DNA of 64,000 nt from JANLYC01 sp963750495 (GTDB lineage Bacteria > Actinomycetota > Actinomycetes > Propionibacteriales > Nocardioidaceae), in contig CAVVQV010000003.1 of NCBI GenBank assembly GCA_963750495.1, forward strand, positions 88,109 through 152,108, written 5' to 3'. How positions within the stretch are numbered: the first letter of the stretch is position 1; every line of letters starts with the position of its first letter. The translations under genes were made by a program, and so were the position numbers. The notes under the pieces are model-generated. The model saw nothing but the letters and a program-made list of their open reading frames with translations, was not told where the DNA came from and ran no database searches. Positions 34,501 to 43,178 of the stretch are shown here, in pieces.

Positions 34501-35217
34501 TTCGCCCGCCGGTTTGAAGCCGACGCCCGCCTGGGCCACTCGCCAGGTGCCCTCGTCGACGAGGACACTGCCTGGCTCCGCGGTCGACTGGACCCGCGCG
34601 GCGGTGTTCACCGCGTCGCCGGCGACCATGCCCTCGCCGGTGGCCCCGACGTTCACCGCGACCGGGCCGGTCACGACGCCGGCCCGGGCGGCCAGCCCGT
34701 CGACCCCGGCCTCGCGGCCGAGCTGATCGATGGCGTCGACGAGGTCCAATGCGGCGCGCACGGCCCGCTCGGCGTCCTGCTCGGTGGCCGTCGGCGTACC
34801 CCAGACCGCCATCACGGCGTCACCGATGAACTTCTCGACGACACCGCCGTAGCGGACGATCACCGTGCGCGCCACGTCGAAGTAGCGCGACAGGAGCTCG
34901 CGGACCTCTTCGGGGTCGCGCGCCTCGCTCAGTGGGGTGAAGCCGACCAGGTCGCAGAACAGCACCGAGCACACGCGTCGCTCAGCCGACTGGCCCGGTG
35001 GCTGAGCAAGCGGGTTCGAGTCGCCGTTGACCCGGTCCGGTGACGATGGCGAGACCGCCGCCGCCGCGCCCAGCGGGGTGCCGCACTCGTCGCAGAAGCG
35101 TTGGTCGGCGCGAACCGGGGCGGCGCAGTTAGGGCATGCGCGAGCGAGCAAACTTCCGCACTCGGCGCAGAATTTGGCTGTCGCCTTGTTGTCCTTGCCG
35201 CAGTTTCCGCAGGTCAC
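31594..35217 (-). CDS. Zinc-ribbon/class III cyclase/STAND ATPase/TPR regulator
   Basis: A giant signalling protein (1207 aa). GTG 35217 sits 7 nt after TAGTCT and begins a double zinc ribbon (CGNCG, CAECG, CPNC, CDECG; residues 3-46). A class III nucleotide cyclase domain (about 75-250) keeps the metal aspartates (FCDLVGFT, FIGDAV), the substrate lysine (EKFIGD) and the NxxxR pair (VNTAAR), so it should be active. A P-loop (GAAGVGKS, Lys310) starts an AAA/STAND ATPase with Walker B VVMVLEDL. From about residue 700 to the end it is helical, TPR-like. Input signal unknown. Confidence 0.92.
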   Translation of the reverse strand: MTCGNCGKDNKATAKFCAECGSLLARACPNCAAPVRADQRFCDECGTPLGAAAAVSPSSPDRVNGDSNPLAQPPGQSAERRVCSVLFCDLVGFTPLSEARDPEEVRELLSRYFDVARTVIVRYGGVVEKFIGDAVMAVWGTPTATEQDAERAVRAALDLVDAIDQLGREAGVDGLAARAGVVTGPVAVNVGATGEGMVAGDAVNTAARVQSTAEPGSVLVDEGTWRVAQAGVGFKPAGEHALKGKAEPVPLWQAERVLSGVGGVQRIDGLEAAFVGRDSELRLVKELFHACDQRRSPRLVSVTGAAGVGKSRLGWEFEKYLDGLAATVWWHRGRCLSYGDGVAFWGLAEMVRQRLQIAEEDSTSVASQKLSTGLEQWVPDNTEREYVQPRLAQLLGVDSSADGAPPLGREELFAGWRLFFERLAETAPVVMVLEDLQHADAGLLDFLEHLLDWIRDVPVFVLTLARPELEVKRPGWGTGRRNSTALTLDPLDDAAMHLLLEGLVPGMPGAAQAAIGDRAEGIPLYAVETVRMLIDRDVVQPVDGVYRLLGDVGELTVPATLQSLLAARLDSLDQDARALVADAAVLGGSFPVEALVAVADRTEPEVRHLLAELVRREVLGVRADPLSPERGQYGFVQTMFRQVAYDTLSRRERKARHLAVAAHLRSTFADEGEEMAEVIAAHLSDALVAVPDDPDVPELTDQAVTMLKRAGERAVRTGALAAAGRSFAAAAELLQEGTTEAEVVAAELHERAGAAIGAAGDLPAAIEHFKQAAATYSRHDRPRFAARANTSVAATLRRLGHLEEARTLIRDALSILEVDPGGDFVVALQELASVEAFSGNALLSDELSARALAEAQAMDLPDANLAELFVTRGIAHGLASRHIQAAANFREGIRLGESAHNSFVTARALLNLGDVLASVDPHAAIEATRSAITICRRIGERYILSALASNLVMDLLMTGDWGEARRVCDQAHGDGLDYDPAAAWSEGLLAAFCGDQPRLEAALIVLRREVTEDPQSLAAIGTVFAAAAALAGDHAEALRHARKTVAFADALGLRSDTVRWAWPIAADAALALGDTAAVLQLLDVVAGQRPGHVPAVLRAEERRVRARLLARDDDPSAADAFEGVAKSLHELELPYHLAVCLLDSAECQAAAGDSQRAGELAAEAARIATKLGARPLLDRAEHLIGSTATTHELQPSEVGSESDGGHL

Positions 35218-35224
35218 GAGCGCC

Positions 35225-35230
35225 AGACTA
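35225..35230 (-). promoter_or_regulatory. Leaderless -10 box of the cyclase/STAND gene
   Basis: TAGTCT on the minus strand ends 7 nt before GTG 35217. It decides the start of a protein whose frame is open for nearly 280 more codons upstream. Confidence 0.5.
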
Positions 35231-35341
35231 GTCCCCGAGATCGTGCCGCATCCACGATCCGCCCGGACTGAGCCCCGGGCCCCGCGGAGGGTGAGCGAGT
35301 ATGTCGGACGGTGAGGTGCGAACGGCTGCCGACGCGACGGG

Positions 35342-35986
35342 TCAGTCCGCGCCTCGCAGCAGGACCGCCGTGAACTGCTGGGTGCTGCCCCATGGGGTGA
35401 CGTGCTCCTCGCCACTGGTGGACACCAAGTCGAAGCCCGGGAACTCCGCCGCCAGCTCCTCGTGGGTGTAGCGGACGATCGGCAGGCCGCTGCAGGTCGT
35501 GGGCCCGTCGGGTCCGAACGTCGCCACCACGGCCCAGCCGGCCGGCTGGAGGCAACGGTCCAGTGAGGCCCGGTAGTCATCGCGTTCGTCCGGCTCGGTG
35601 AGGAAGTGGAACACCGCCCGGTCGTGCCAGAGGGCGTACCGCTGGTCCCGCTGCAGATCGAGCACGTCGGCCACGTCGAGGACGACGTCGTCGCCAGCGG
35701 GGCCGAGCCGGTCGCGGATCGTCTGCAACGCGGTGGCCGAGAGATCGATCGCGGTGAGGTCCTCGTAACCGCGCTCGAGCAGGTGGTCGGTGAGCGTGGA
35801 CCATCCCGCACCGACGTCGATGATCGGTTCGGTGCGATCGATGCCCGCGGAGTCGACGAGGCCGAGCGAGAGGTCGGGCACGGACTGCCACCACGAGACT
35901 CCGTCGACGTCTTTTGAGTCGTGCACGCCTTCCCAGAAAGACTGGCGAGCCTCGGGATCGTGGGGTCGTGCGGTCGTCTCCGACAT
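35342..35986 (-). CDS. Class I SAM-dependent methyltransferase
   Basis: A 214-residue methyltransferase. The SAM-binding motif IDVGAGWSTL lies near residues 56-65, the acidic AIDLSATAL near 79-87 and DVADVLDL near 105-112. AVFHFLTEPDER near 124-135 is typical of small-molecule methyltransferases of the thiopurine/tellurite-resistance-like group. ATG 35986 is preferred because GAGGAG stands 6 nt before it. It stands alone, divergent from the rSAM gene. Substrate unknown. Confidence 0.88.
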   Translation of the reverse strand: MSETTARPHDPEARQSFWEGVHDSKDVDGVSWWQSVPDLSLGLVDSAGIDRTEPIIDVGAGWSTLTDHLLERGYEDLTAIDLSATALQTIRDRLGPAGDDVVLDVADVLDLQRDQRYALWHDRAVFHFLTEPDERDDYRASLDRCLQPAGWAVVATFGPDGPTTCSGLPIVRYTHEELAAEFPGFDLVSTSGEEHVTPWGSTQQFTAVLLRGAD

Positions 35987-36076
35987 CGGCTGCTCCTCTC
36001 CAGATCGCACCAGCCTAGTGCGAACCGTGGTGGGTAGCCGGGCGAGATCGGCACTGCTGCGGCTTGGTGCCCGGTC

Positions 36077-36082
36077 TAGGGT
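36077..36082 (+). promoter_or_regulatory. Leaderless -10 box of the TusA-rSAM gene
   Basis: TAGGGT ends 6 nt before ATG 36089 with no Shine-Dalgarno between, so the mRNA is probably leaderless. Confidence 0.5.
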
Positions 36083-36088
36083 GACTGC

Positions 36089-37180
36089 ATGTCAGACTCC
36101 GACGTTTCCGTCGGCACCCCGGTCGGCGAGGTGGTCACCTTGGTCGACGGCGGTGACATGGACTGCGGCAGCGGACTGCTGCTGCTGATCACGCGGAACA
36201 TGCGGCGCCTCGACGCCGGGCAGGTGCTCGGGGTCCGCAGCGCTGAGGCGAGCGTGGTGACGGACCTGCCGATCTGGGCCGACCTGGTAGGGCACGAGGT
36301 CTGCGGCGAGGTCGCCGAGAGTGCGCAAGGTCCTTGGTGGTTCGCGGTTCGCAAGGCCAGCCGTGTCGTCGAGGCGACGACGGTCTTCAGCCAGGGCGAC
36401 CGTACGCCGGTCGGCCACCGGCTGTGGGCGTACACGAACTTCGACTGCAACCTGGCCTGCGGCTACTGCTGCGCGGAGTCGTCACCGAAGGCTGCCGCGC
36501 GTCGGTTGACCCCTGCTGTGGCCCGGCAGGCCTTCCAGGAGTTCGCCGGCCTCGGCGGGACCGAGCTCTACCTGACCGGTGGCGAACCGTTCATGCATCC
36601 TGAGCTCGGCGAGCTGGTCGAGGCGGGTGCCGGTCTGGAGCGGACGATCCTGACCAACGCGATGGTCTTCTCGCGTGGCAGCCGGCTGCGGACGCTCGAG
36701 TCGTTGGACCGGTCCGTCTCCCTCCAGGTCAGCCTGGACTCCGCAACCCCCGACCTGCACGACAAGCAACGTGGCGCCGGATCGTGGGCGCGTGCACTCG
36801 ACGGCATCGGGCTGGCGCGATCGCTGGGCTTCCGGGTGCGGATCGCGGCGACCTTGTACGACGAGGATCCTGCCGGCGCCCAGGCCCTGCACCGTCGTCT
36901 CGACGACGAGGGCATCGCTGCCGAGGACCGGGTGATCCGGCCGGTGGCGGCCGAGGGCTTTGCCCAGACGGGTATCCACGTGTCCATCGACACCCTCGAG
37001 CCCGAACCCACCATCACGGCCGATGGCGCCTGGTGGCACCCGGTGGCCGTCACCAACCCGCACCTGCGCATCGCCGACTCGCCGCTGCCGGTGGCAGAAG
37101 TGTTCGGCGTGGTCCGCGACACGATGCGGGTCCAGGACGCCGCCGCGCGATCGGGGCGAGAAGTCTTCCGCTGCGCCTGA
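36089..37180 (+). CDS. TusA-like sulfurtransferase domain fused to a radical SAM domain
   Basis: A 363-residue fusion. Residues about 13-80 follow the TusA/SirA fold: the sulfur-carrying Cys26 lies in DCGSGLLLLITRNMRRL (CGSG instead of CPxP), followed by VVTDLPIWADLVGHEV. Residues about 110-330 are a radical SAM domain with the [4Fe-4S] motif Cys120-x3-Cys124-x2-Cys127 (CNLACGYC), LTGGEPFMHPELGEL and VSLQVSLDSATP. A lone cysteine near the C-terminus (VFRCA) could bind a further cluster or substrate. No SPASM cysteines are seen. It stands alone, with no evident peptide substrate. Reaction unknown; sulfur insertion or persulfide transfer is a guess. Confidence 0.88.
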   Translation: MSDSDVSVGTPVGEVVTLVDGGDMDCGSGLLLLITRNMRRLDAGQVLGVRSAEASVVTDLPIWADLVGHEVCGEVAESAQGPWWFAVRKASRVVEATTVFSQGDRTPVGHRLWAYTNFDCNLACGYCCAESSPKAAARRLTPAVARQAFQEFAGLGGTELYLTGGEPFMHPELGELVEAGAGLERTILTNAMVFSRGSRLRTLESLDRSVSLQVSLDSATPDLHDKQRGAGSWARALDGIGLARSLGFRVRIAATLYDEDPAGAQALHRRLDDEGIAAEDRVIRPVAAEGFAQTGIHVSIDTLEPEPTITADGAWWHPVAVTNPHLRIADSPLPVAEVFGVVRDTMRVQDAAARSGREVFRCA

Positions 37181-37306
37181 GGGCGGGCGAGCCACACCGG
37201 CGGGTTGAGGTGACAGTCCACCTTTCGGCGCTACGGCGCTGGTCTGTTGAGCCACAATTGTCCGACTTTCCCCTGAGGCGCTGAGCTTCCATGACACGGT
37301 GCTGAG
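37181..37306. other. Intergenic region before the PAS-GGDEF-EAL gene
   Basis: No gene. A short inverted repeat CGGCGCTACGGCGCTG and a CACGGT box 6 nt before ATG 37307 are the only features; the latter is a weak leaderless -10 candidate. Confidence 0.25.
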
Positions 37307-40114
37307 ATGTCGGAAGGATGGAGAGCGCGGCCGCACGTCGGCCTTGTGCTCGTGGGTGCCTTGACTGCCGCGTGGGCGGCGCTGCTGCTGGCCCTGGGCA
37401 AGACGGCGTCCGCGGAAGTCGTCCATCTCACCTCCGACCTCGGCCTCGCCCTGATGGCGCTCGTTGCAGGTGCGGCAGCCATCCACCGGGCCGAGCAGAG
37501 TAACTCGGCCCGCGTGTTCTGGCTGCTCATAGGCCTGGGCGGGCTTGCCTGGGCGGGCGGCCAGGCCGTCCGGACCTGCCAAGCGTCCGTGCTCCATCGG
37601 GACCTTCCGTTCCCGTCGGTGGCCGACGCCGGCTATCTCGGCTTGCCGCTGCTGGCAGCGGGCGCGCTGCTGTGCCTTCCGGTAGCCACCCACACCCTCG
37701 CCGTGAGGCTGCGCACCATGCTCGACGGCCTGATCGTCGCCATGTCGTTGCTGCTCGTCAGCTGGATCATCGTGCTCGGCCCGGTGTTCCGGGCCGACGC
37801 CGACAGCGCGCTGGCATGGGGCATCTCCCTCGCCTACCCCGTCGCCGACATCAGCATCATCGCCATCGTCGTCTTCAGCTGGCTTCGTACCCGCGCTTCT
37901 TCGGCGCCGCTGCCCGCCTCCATCCCTCTCGTGGGCGGTGGCCTGACAGTGCTCGCTCTCGCGAACTCGGCCTCGGTGTACATCACCTCGGCTGGCGGTG
38001 ACGGCCGGAGCGGTGTCGTAGCCATCGGTTGGTTCCTGGGCTTCGCGCTCATGCTGTTGGCTGCGACGCGCACGAGGAGGCCAGTTCCGCTGGACGAGGA
38101 AGAGTCGGTCAGCCAGTACCTCGGGACCTTCCTGCCCTACAGCGCCGTCATGGTCGCGATCGGTGCCTCAGCCACCGAGCTCATCCGTAGTGGTACGACC
38201 GACGCGTTCATCGCTTGGGACGGCACCGCCCTGATGATGTTCCTGATCGCCCGTCAGGTCCTGACCCTGCGCGAGAACGTCGGGCTGACCAAGCACCTGG
38301 AAGACCGAGTTCGGGCCCGAACCGCGGAGCTGCACTCCAGTCGCCAGCGCTTTGCCGCCCTGGTCCAGCACAGCTCGGACGTGGTCACCGTCATCGATGC
38401 CGATGGGCTGATCACCTACCAGAGCGAGTCCTGCCGGCGCGTCCTCGGCCGTGAACCCGTCGCGATGACGGGCACTCCGTTGTGGTCCCACATGGCTCCG
38501 GATGAGGTGGCAGCGCTCAAGGACGCGATCGTCTCCGTGTCGAGGGAGCCCTTGCGCGTCCAGACGCTGCGGAGTGTCTGGCTGCGTCCGGACGGCCGGC
38601 AGTGCCACCTCGAGGTCACGATCACGAACCTGCTGCTCAACGACGACGTGGCCGGTCTCGTGCTCAACAGCAGGGACGTCACTGATCGCACCCTGCTCCA
38701 GGACCAGCTGCTCTACCAGGCGTTCCATGACTCACTGACCTCGCTGTACAACCGCGCGATGTTCAAGGAGCGGCTCGAACACGCGCTGACGCGCCGGGAG
38801 CGGTTGGACTCGTCGCTCGCCGTGCTGTTCCTCGACCTGGATGGGTTCAAGGAGGTCAACGACACGCTCGGCCACAGTGCCGGAGACAATCTGCTTGTCC
38901 AGGTCGCTGGTCGGCTGCTCAACCTGGTTCGTCCCAGCGACACCGTCGCTCGGTTCGGCGGCGACGAGTTCGCGATCCTGGTGGAAGCTCTCGAGGACGC
39001 CGAGTACGTGATCACGCTTGCCCAGCGGCTGAACGCGTCGTTGCGCGAGCCGTACGACCTGGCCGGGACTCGCGTGCACCTCAGCGTGAGCGTGGGCATT
39101 GCTCACGACGCCGACATCACGACCGACGCCGAGCATCTCCTCCGCAACGCGGACCTCGCCATGTACCAGGCCAAGTCGGCCCGGGACGGCGGCTATGCGG
39201 TCTACGACCCGAGCATGCACGTGGGGTTGGTCGAGCGGGTGCGCTTGGAGGCAGACCTCCGGCAGGCAGTCGAGACCGGTGGACTGGAAGTGCACTACCA
39301 GCCGCTGATCAACATGAGCTCCGGGCAGGTGACCGGTGTCGAGGCGTTGGCGCGTTGGACGCATCCGGAGCGAGGGGCGGTGTCGCCGACCGAGTTCATC
39401 CCGCTCGCCGAGGCGACAGGGCTCATCCGCAGCCTCGGCCGCTGGGTCCTGGAAGAGGCATGCGCACAAACCGTCGCCTGGCAGAGCATCCCGCACGCAC
39501 CCCCCGGGCTACGGATCAGCGTGAACGTGTCTCCGCGCCAGCTGTTCGACGAAGGCTTTGCCACCGTGGTCGCCGACGTCCTTGCCGAGACTGGCCTCCG
39601 GCCCGAGCTGTTGACTTTGGAGATGACCGAGAGCGTGCTGATGAGCGACTCTCCGGAGGCGGTGGCGACGCTGCGAACCCTACGGTCCATGGGCGTGCGC
39701 CTGGCCATCGACGACTTCGGAACCGGCTACTCGTCCCTCTCCTACCTGCATCGATTCCCTGTCGACGTGCTCAAGATCGACCGCAGCTTCATCGAGCAGC
39801 TCAGCGGGGGTGGCGACTCCGCACTCGTGAGCACCATCGTCCGCCTCGGCAACTCGATGGATCTGGAAACGGTCGCGGAAGGGATCGAGCGCTCCGATGA
39901 GATGTCGTTGCTCCGCCTCCAGGGATGTACCACGGGACAGGGCTACCACTTCTCACGTCCGCTCCCTCCGCACGAGCTGTCCATCTTGCTCTCGGACCAT
40001 GTGCCGCTCTCCATCGTGCACGGGACGGCGACGCGGGAGGATCGCGATCCACGCGACTATGACGACGTGCCGGGTGCTCCGGTAGCAGTGTCAAGGCGGG
40101 ACGCCACCGGCTGA
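37307..40114 (+). CDS. Membrane PAS-GGDEF-EAL cyclic-di-GMP protein
   Basis: A 935-residue protein with about seven to eight N-terminal membrane helices (residues 10-310). A short coiled linker (KHLEDRVRARTAELHSSRQRF) leads into a PAS domain (about 345-465), then GGDEF (475-645) and EAL (655-910). Active-site GGDEF is at 551-555 with an RPSD inhibition site at 542-545. EAL is at 679-681, and DDFGTGYSSLSYL near 801-813 is the catalytic loop. Both domains look intact, so it could make or degrade c-di-GMP depending on the sensed signal. Confidence 0.94.
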   Translation: MSEGWRARPHVGLVLVGALTAAWAALLLALGKTASAEVVHLTSDLGLALMALVAGAAAIHRAEQSNSARVFWLLIGLGGLAWAGGQAVRTCQASVLHRDLPFPSVADAGYLGLPLLAAGALLCLPVATHTLAVRLRTMLDGLIVAMSLLLVSWIIVLGPVFRADADSALAWGISLAYPVADISIIAIVVFSWLRTRASSAPLPASIPLVGGGLTVLALANSASVYITSAGGDGRSGVVAIGWFLGFALMLLAATRTRRPVPLDEEESVSQYLGTFLPYSAVMVAIGASATELIRSGTTDAFIAWDGTALMMFLIARQVLTLRENVGLTKHLEDRVRARTAELHSSRQRFAALVQHSSDVVTVIDADGLITYQSESCRRVLGREPVAMTGTPLWSHMAPDEVAALKDAIVSVSREPLRVQTLRSVWLRPDGRQCHLEVTITNLLLNDDVAGLVLNSRDVTDRTLLQDQLLYQAFHDSLTSLYNRAMFKERLEHALTRRERLDSSLAVLFLDLDGFKEVNDTLGHSAGDNLLVQVAGRLLNLVRPSDTVARFGGDEFAILVEALEDAEYVITLAQRLNASLREPYDLAGTRVHLSVSVGIAHDADITTDAEHLLRNADLAMYQAKSARDGGYAVYDPSMHVGLVERVRLEADLRQAVETGGLEVHYQPLINMSSGQVTGVEALARWTHPERGAVSPTEFIPLAEATGLIRSLGRWVLEEACAQTVAWQSIPHAPPGLRISVNVSPRQLFDEGFATVVADVLAETGLRPELLTLEMTESVLMSDSPEAVATLRTLRSMGVRLAIDDFGTGYSSLSYLHRFPVDVLKIDRSFIEQLSGGGDSALVSTIVRLGNSMDLETVAEGIERSDEMSLLRLQGCTTGQGYHFSRPLPPHELSILLSDHVPLSIVHGTATREDRDPRDYDDVPGAPVAVSRRDATG

Positions 40115-40185
40115 CAGCGGGTGCGCCATTCTCGCCTACGGCGCCTTGACAAGAGCCTGCAGATCGATTCGCTCGAGACGCGCAG

Positions 40186-40218
40186 TCCCGGCCTTCGCGG
40201 ACGGTGCGAAGGCCGGGA
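40186..40218. terminator. Bidirectional terminator hairpin
   Basis: A perfect 13-bp stem (TCCCGGCCTTCGC, arms 40186-40198 and 40206-40218) with a 7-nt loop stands between the convergent ends of the EAL protein gene and the M4 protease gene. No long T-run on either side. Confidence 0.65.
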
Positions 40219-40244
40219 TTCCACGCGGCGCGAGAGCGCGTCGT

Positions 40245-43178
40245 TCAGCCGGCGAGCCCCCCAGCCCGCCGGACGGCTGGCGTGGCACCGTGGCTCTTGG
40301 CCTTGCAGGTCACGACCTTGACGTCGTCGACGTACCAGCCGATGATCCCGGTGCAACCGTCTTGCCCGAAGTCGAACCGGAGGGTGATCGCGTCACCCGG
40401 CTTGACGCCGATCATGCTCAAGTCGATCTGCGACTCTCCCCAGCTGCCGCTGACAGATCCACCGTCGGTGCCGGTGAACCCCGCCTGCCCAGCCAACGGG
40501 TTCGTGTTTCCCTGGCCCGTCGTAGCGAGCACGGTCGGGGCGTTGAAGGTGTAGGCGGCGGCGGGGACGACATCGAACGCACCACCGTTGATGCTGATCT
40601 TGACGTTGCCTCCGTCGTAGGCGGTCTCCGATGCGACGTAGTGCTGGAAGGTCAGCTCGGCTGCCCGTTTTCGGTCGCTCGGGAGATGGATCTGCCGGCT
40701 TGTCATCGTCGTGACTCCGGAGTGATCGTCGACCGTGCCGCCGCAGGAACCCCCGGCGGCGTCCTCGGCGAAGGCGGCATGGCCGGAACGGTTGCCCGGC
40801 AGGCTGCCGGCTCCGCGCCACGGATACGTGGGGCCTCCGGTGTAGACCGCTTGGCTCGCGACGGTCCAGTGCTTGAGCCCATGCTCGAAGTTCTCCGACC
40901 AGACGACCTGCTGCTTCTCCGAAGTGGCGCACGGTGCCGGTGCGTTCTTGCTCAGCAGAGGCTGGAAGTTGCACTGTGTCGGCGGAGTGCGGAGCTCCAC
41001 GGCCAGGGACATCGCGGACACCTGCGCACAGTCGGACTGGCCGATGGTCGCATCGGCGGTGGGACGGCCCGGGTTGGGAGTCGGAACGTTCTGCTCGGGT
41101 GACCCGTTCGTGCTCAGCCCGTGCACCGTCTGTCCGACAAGGTCGGCGCAGGCGGCCTCGAGTGAGTCCGCGTGATCGGTGAAGTCCGTCGTCGGGGTCT
41201 GATATACCGTCTGCGCCCGCCAGTAGATGTGGGCAGCCTTCGTCAGCCCGATACCGTTGAGCGTGTAGCCGTTGTAGGTGCCGCCGTCGACCAGGAGCGC
41301 GTAGCCATGGTTGGGCACGCCCGAGTTGGAGTGCACTCCGCCGGAGTCCGCGGTCCCGCAGACGTACTGCGCGTCACTGACCTTGCCCGGGTGGCCGTAA
41401 CAGTTCGGGTCCCACATGTCTCGGATAGCGCCTCCGAAGGCAGTGGCGTCTTCACCGATCAGCCACCGGAACGAGTCCGCACGGTTGGCTGTGCTGACGT
41501 GCATGGTGACATTCACGGGCTCCGTGACCAGCTTGTTCACCATCAGGTTGCGGTCGCTGAGCTTGATCATGGCCGCGGGAATCGTGATCGTCGCGTCGCT
41601 GCCGCCCATCACGGTGGCGGCCTCCGACGTGTTGCCGATGACTGCGCCGATGGCGCCGGCGTTCTGCGCGTTCTTGACCTTGACCACGAAGGCGCAGGAG
41701 CCCCGGTCGATCAGCGCGATCTTGCCCGCGACAGCCGCGGGGTTGGTCAACGGGCTGCACCCATCTGTCGTGCTCGGACCGGTCGGGTCTGCGGCGTCGA
41801 GTCCCTGCACCGCGTCAGCCGTAACACCGGAGACCGTGAGTGGCGGGCCGAAGGAAGCCGGTGCCGCCTCACAGATCTTGGCGATGCTGGCCGGTGAGTT
41901 GATGTCGACCACGGTGGGAAGGGCCGAGTGCGTCGAGCAGAGGCCGTCGGGACGCTTGGCAGCGATGTCTCCTTCGTCGTCGTCCATCCGACCGTTGATC
42001 AGGTCGACGGTCTCACCCCAGATGTCGGAGTACGACTCGTTGAGAGCACCTGGCTGCCACTGGTAGATCAGACCGTCGGTGTACTCGGTGTAGGCGTGGC
42101 CCCACTCGTGGGCGACGACGTCGTCTGAGGTGACGCCGTTGCAGTAGTTGGTGGTCGTGCCGTTCCAGTTGGCGTTCGGACACGAGATACGCGGATCGTT
42201 GTTGACGGTGCGCTGAGGTGCGCCGGCGCCGTCGTAGGAGTCGCGGCCGAAGGAGTTGCGGAAGAACTGGTACGCCTCGCCCGAGGCCCGGACGATGTTC
42301 TGCTGATCGGTGTTCAACGCTCCGGGGAAGGGGTCGTTCTCCTTCCAGACCTGCGTGGCGGCCTCGTTGTTGGGGTCGTAGGACTGCTCGTAGACATGGC
42401 GCTCCATGGCGTTGTCGACCATGGAGTAGCGGTTGACGACCTTGCCTGAGCCCGCATTCAGGAACACCATGTCGCGGATGTTCGCCTGGTTGGACACCTC
42501 GACGGCGTACGCCAGCTGGCTGTCACCCGTCTGGCCGCGGAACAACCCGCTCCGGTAGATCACGAGCTTGGTCGAGACAGCCTTGATGCCACGCGTTTCG
42601 CCGGCGCGACCGGCGCTGCCGGATGGCGGGTCGAGCCGCACCGCGCGCACAGCCTGATGCCCTGCTTGTGCCATGTTCAAACGAGGCGTGACGGACAGAT
42701 CGAGGTTCGGGACTGCCGTTCCGTTGACGGCCACCAGGTGACCGGCGGGGTCGAGATGTGCTCGAAGCATGGCACCGAAGACCGGTACGCCGTGGTAGCG
42801 CTGGGTGTAGGTCACCGTTGTTCCGTAGGCGTCCGAACTCGTGTCGGTAGCTCGCATCTGGCGCGGGCTGGTGGCGCCGAGGAGTGGACCGAAACGGTCG
42901 ATGAATGCCCGGGCCTTGACGCTTGGTCGCCCGGTCGTGGCGGGGAGCAGGTCGCCGTTGCGACCGGCGGCGACGAAGCCGACCCGGTGCGTGGCAGGCT
43001 CCTTGCTGAGGGAGACGGAGCCGCGCGCGTCGGCGCGGAGCTGCTCAGCCAAGGAACGATCGGTCTGGTGTGGCGCCGCCGAGAGCTCGGCGGCGGTCGT
43101 GGCGCTGCTGACGTCCTGGACGAGCACGAGGCCCGAACAGACCATCAGTGCGGCCACGAGATGTCTGGCTGGTTTCAC
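40245..43178 (-). CDS. Secreted M4-type zinc metalloprotease with inserted PA domain
   Basis: An exported protease (977 aa). The signal peptide spans residues 1-28, followed by an FTP-type propeptide (about 50-230, SLSKEPATHRVGFVAAGRNG). The zinc site is HEWGH at 357-361 with Glu381 in NESYSD, 20 residues later as in thermolysin. The catalytic His616 lies in GGVHSNSG. A protease-associated (PA) domain (about 430-570) is inserted between these halves. The C-terminal ~180 residues form a beta-sandwich (ENFEHGLKHWTV ... IIGWYVDDVKV). GTG 43178 follows GAGGAG. It probably degrades extracellular protein. Confidence 0.94.
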   Translation of the reverse strand: MKPARHLVAALMVCSGLVLVQDVSSATTAAELSAAPHQTDRSLAEQLRADARGSVSLSKEPATHRVGFVAAGRNGDLLPATTGRPSVKARAFIDRFGPLLGATSPRQMRATDTSSDAYGTTVTYTQRYHGVPVFGAMLRAHLDPAGHLVAVNGTAVPNLDLSVTPRLNMAQAGHQAVRAVRLDPPSGSAGRAGETRGIKAVSTKLVIYRSGLFRGQTGDSQLAYAVEVSNQANIRDMVFLNAGSGKVVNRYSMVDNAMERHVYEQSYDPNNEAATQVWKENDPFPGALNTDQQNIVRASGEAYQFFRNSFGRDSYDGAGAPQRTVNNDPRISCPNANWNGTTTNYCNGVTSDDVVAHEWGHAYTEYTDGLIYQWQPGALNESYSDIWGETVDLINGRMDDDEGDIAAKRPDGLCSTHSALPTVVDINSPASIAKICEAAPASFGPPLTVSGVTADAVQGLDAADPTGPSTTDGCSPLTNPAAVAGKIALIDRGSCAFVVKVKNAQNAGAIGAVIGNTSEAATVMGGSDATITIPAAMIKLSDRNLMVNKLVTEPVNVTMHVSTANRADSFRWLIGEDATAFGGAIRDMWDPNCYGHPGKVSDAQYVCGTADSGGVHSNSGVPNHGYALLVDGGTYNGYTLNGIGLTKAAHIYWRAQTVYQTPTTDFTDHADSLEAACADLVGQTVHGLSTNGSPEQNVPTPNPGRPTADATIGQSDCAQVSAMSLAVELRTPPTQCNFQPLLSKNAPAPCATSEKQQVVWSENFEHGLKHWTVASQAVYTGGPTYPWRGAGSLPGNRSGHAAFAEDAAGGSCGGTVDDHSGVTTMTSRQIHLPSDRKRAAELTFQHYVASETAYDGGNVKISINGGAFDVVPAAAYTFNAPTVLATTGQGNTNPLAGQAGFTGTDGGSVSGSWGESQIDLSMIGVKPGDAITLRFDFGQDGCTGIIGWYVDDVKVVTCKAKSHGATPAVRRAGGLAG

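Noticed and set aside
35218..36054. N-terminal extension making a 1486-residue protein from the cyclase/STAND frame
   Set aside because: It lies antisense to nothing but overlaps the methyltransferase gene in another frame, is rich in Arg/Ser/Thr as GC-driven shadows are, and the TAGTCT box plus zinc ribbon start point to GTG 35217.
36089..37180. RiPP biosynthesis cluster around the radical SAM gene
   Set aside because: No precursor-like short ORF, RRE domain, SPASM cysteines or peptidase was seen next to it.
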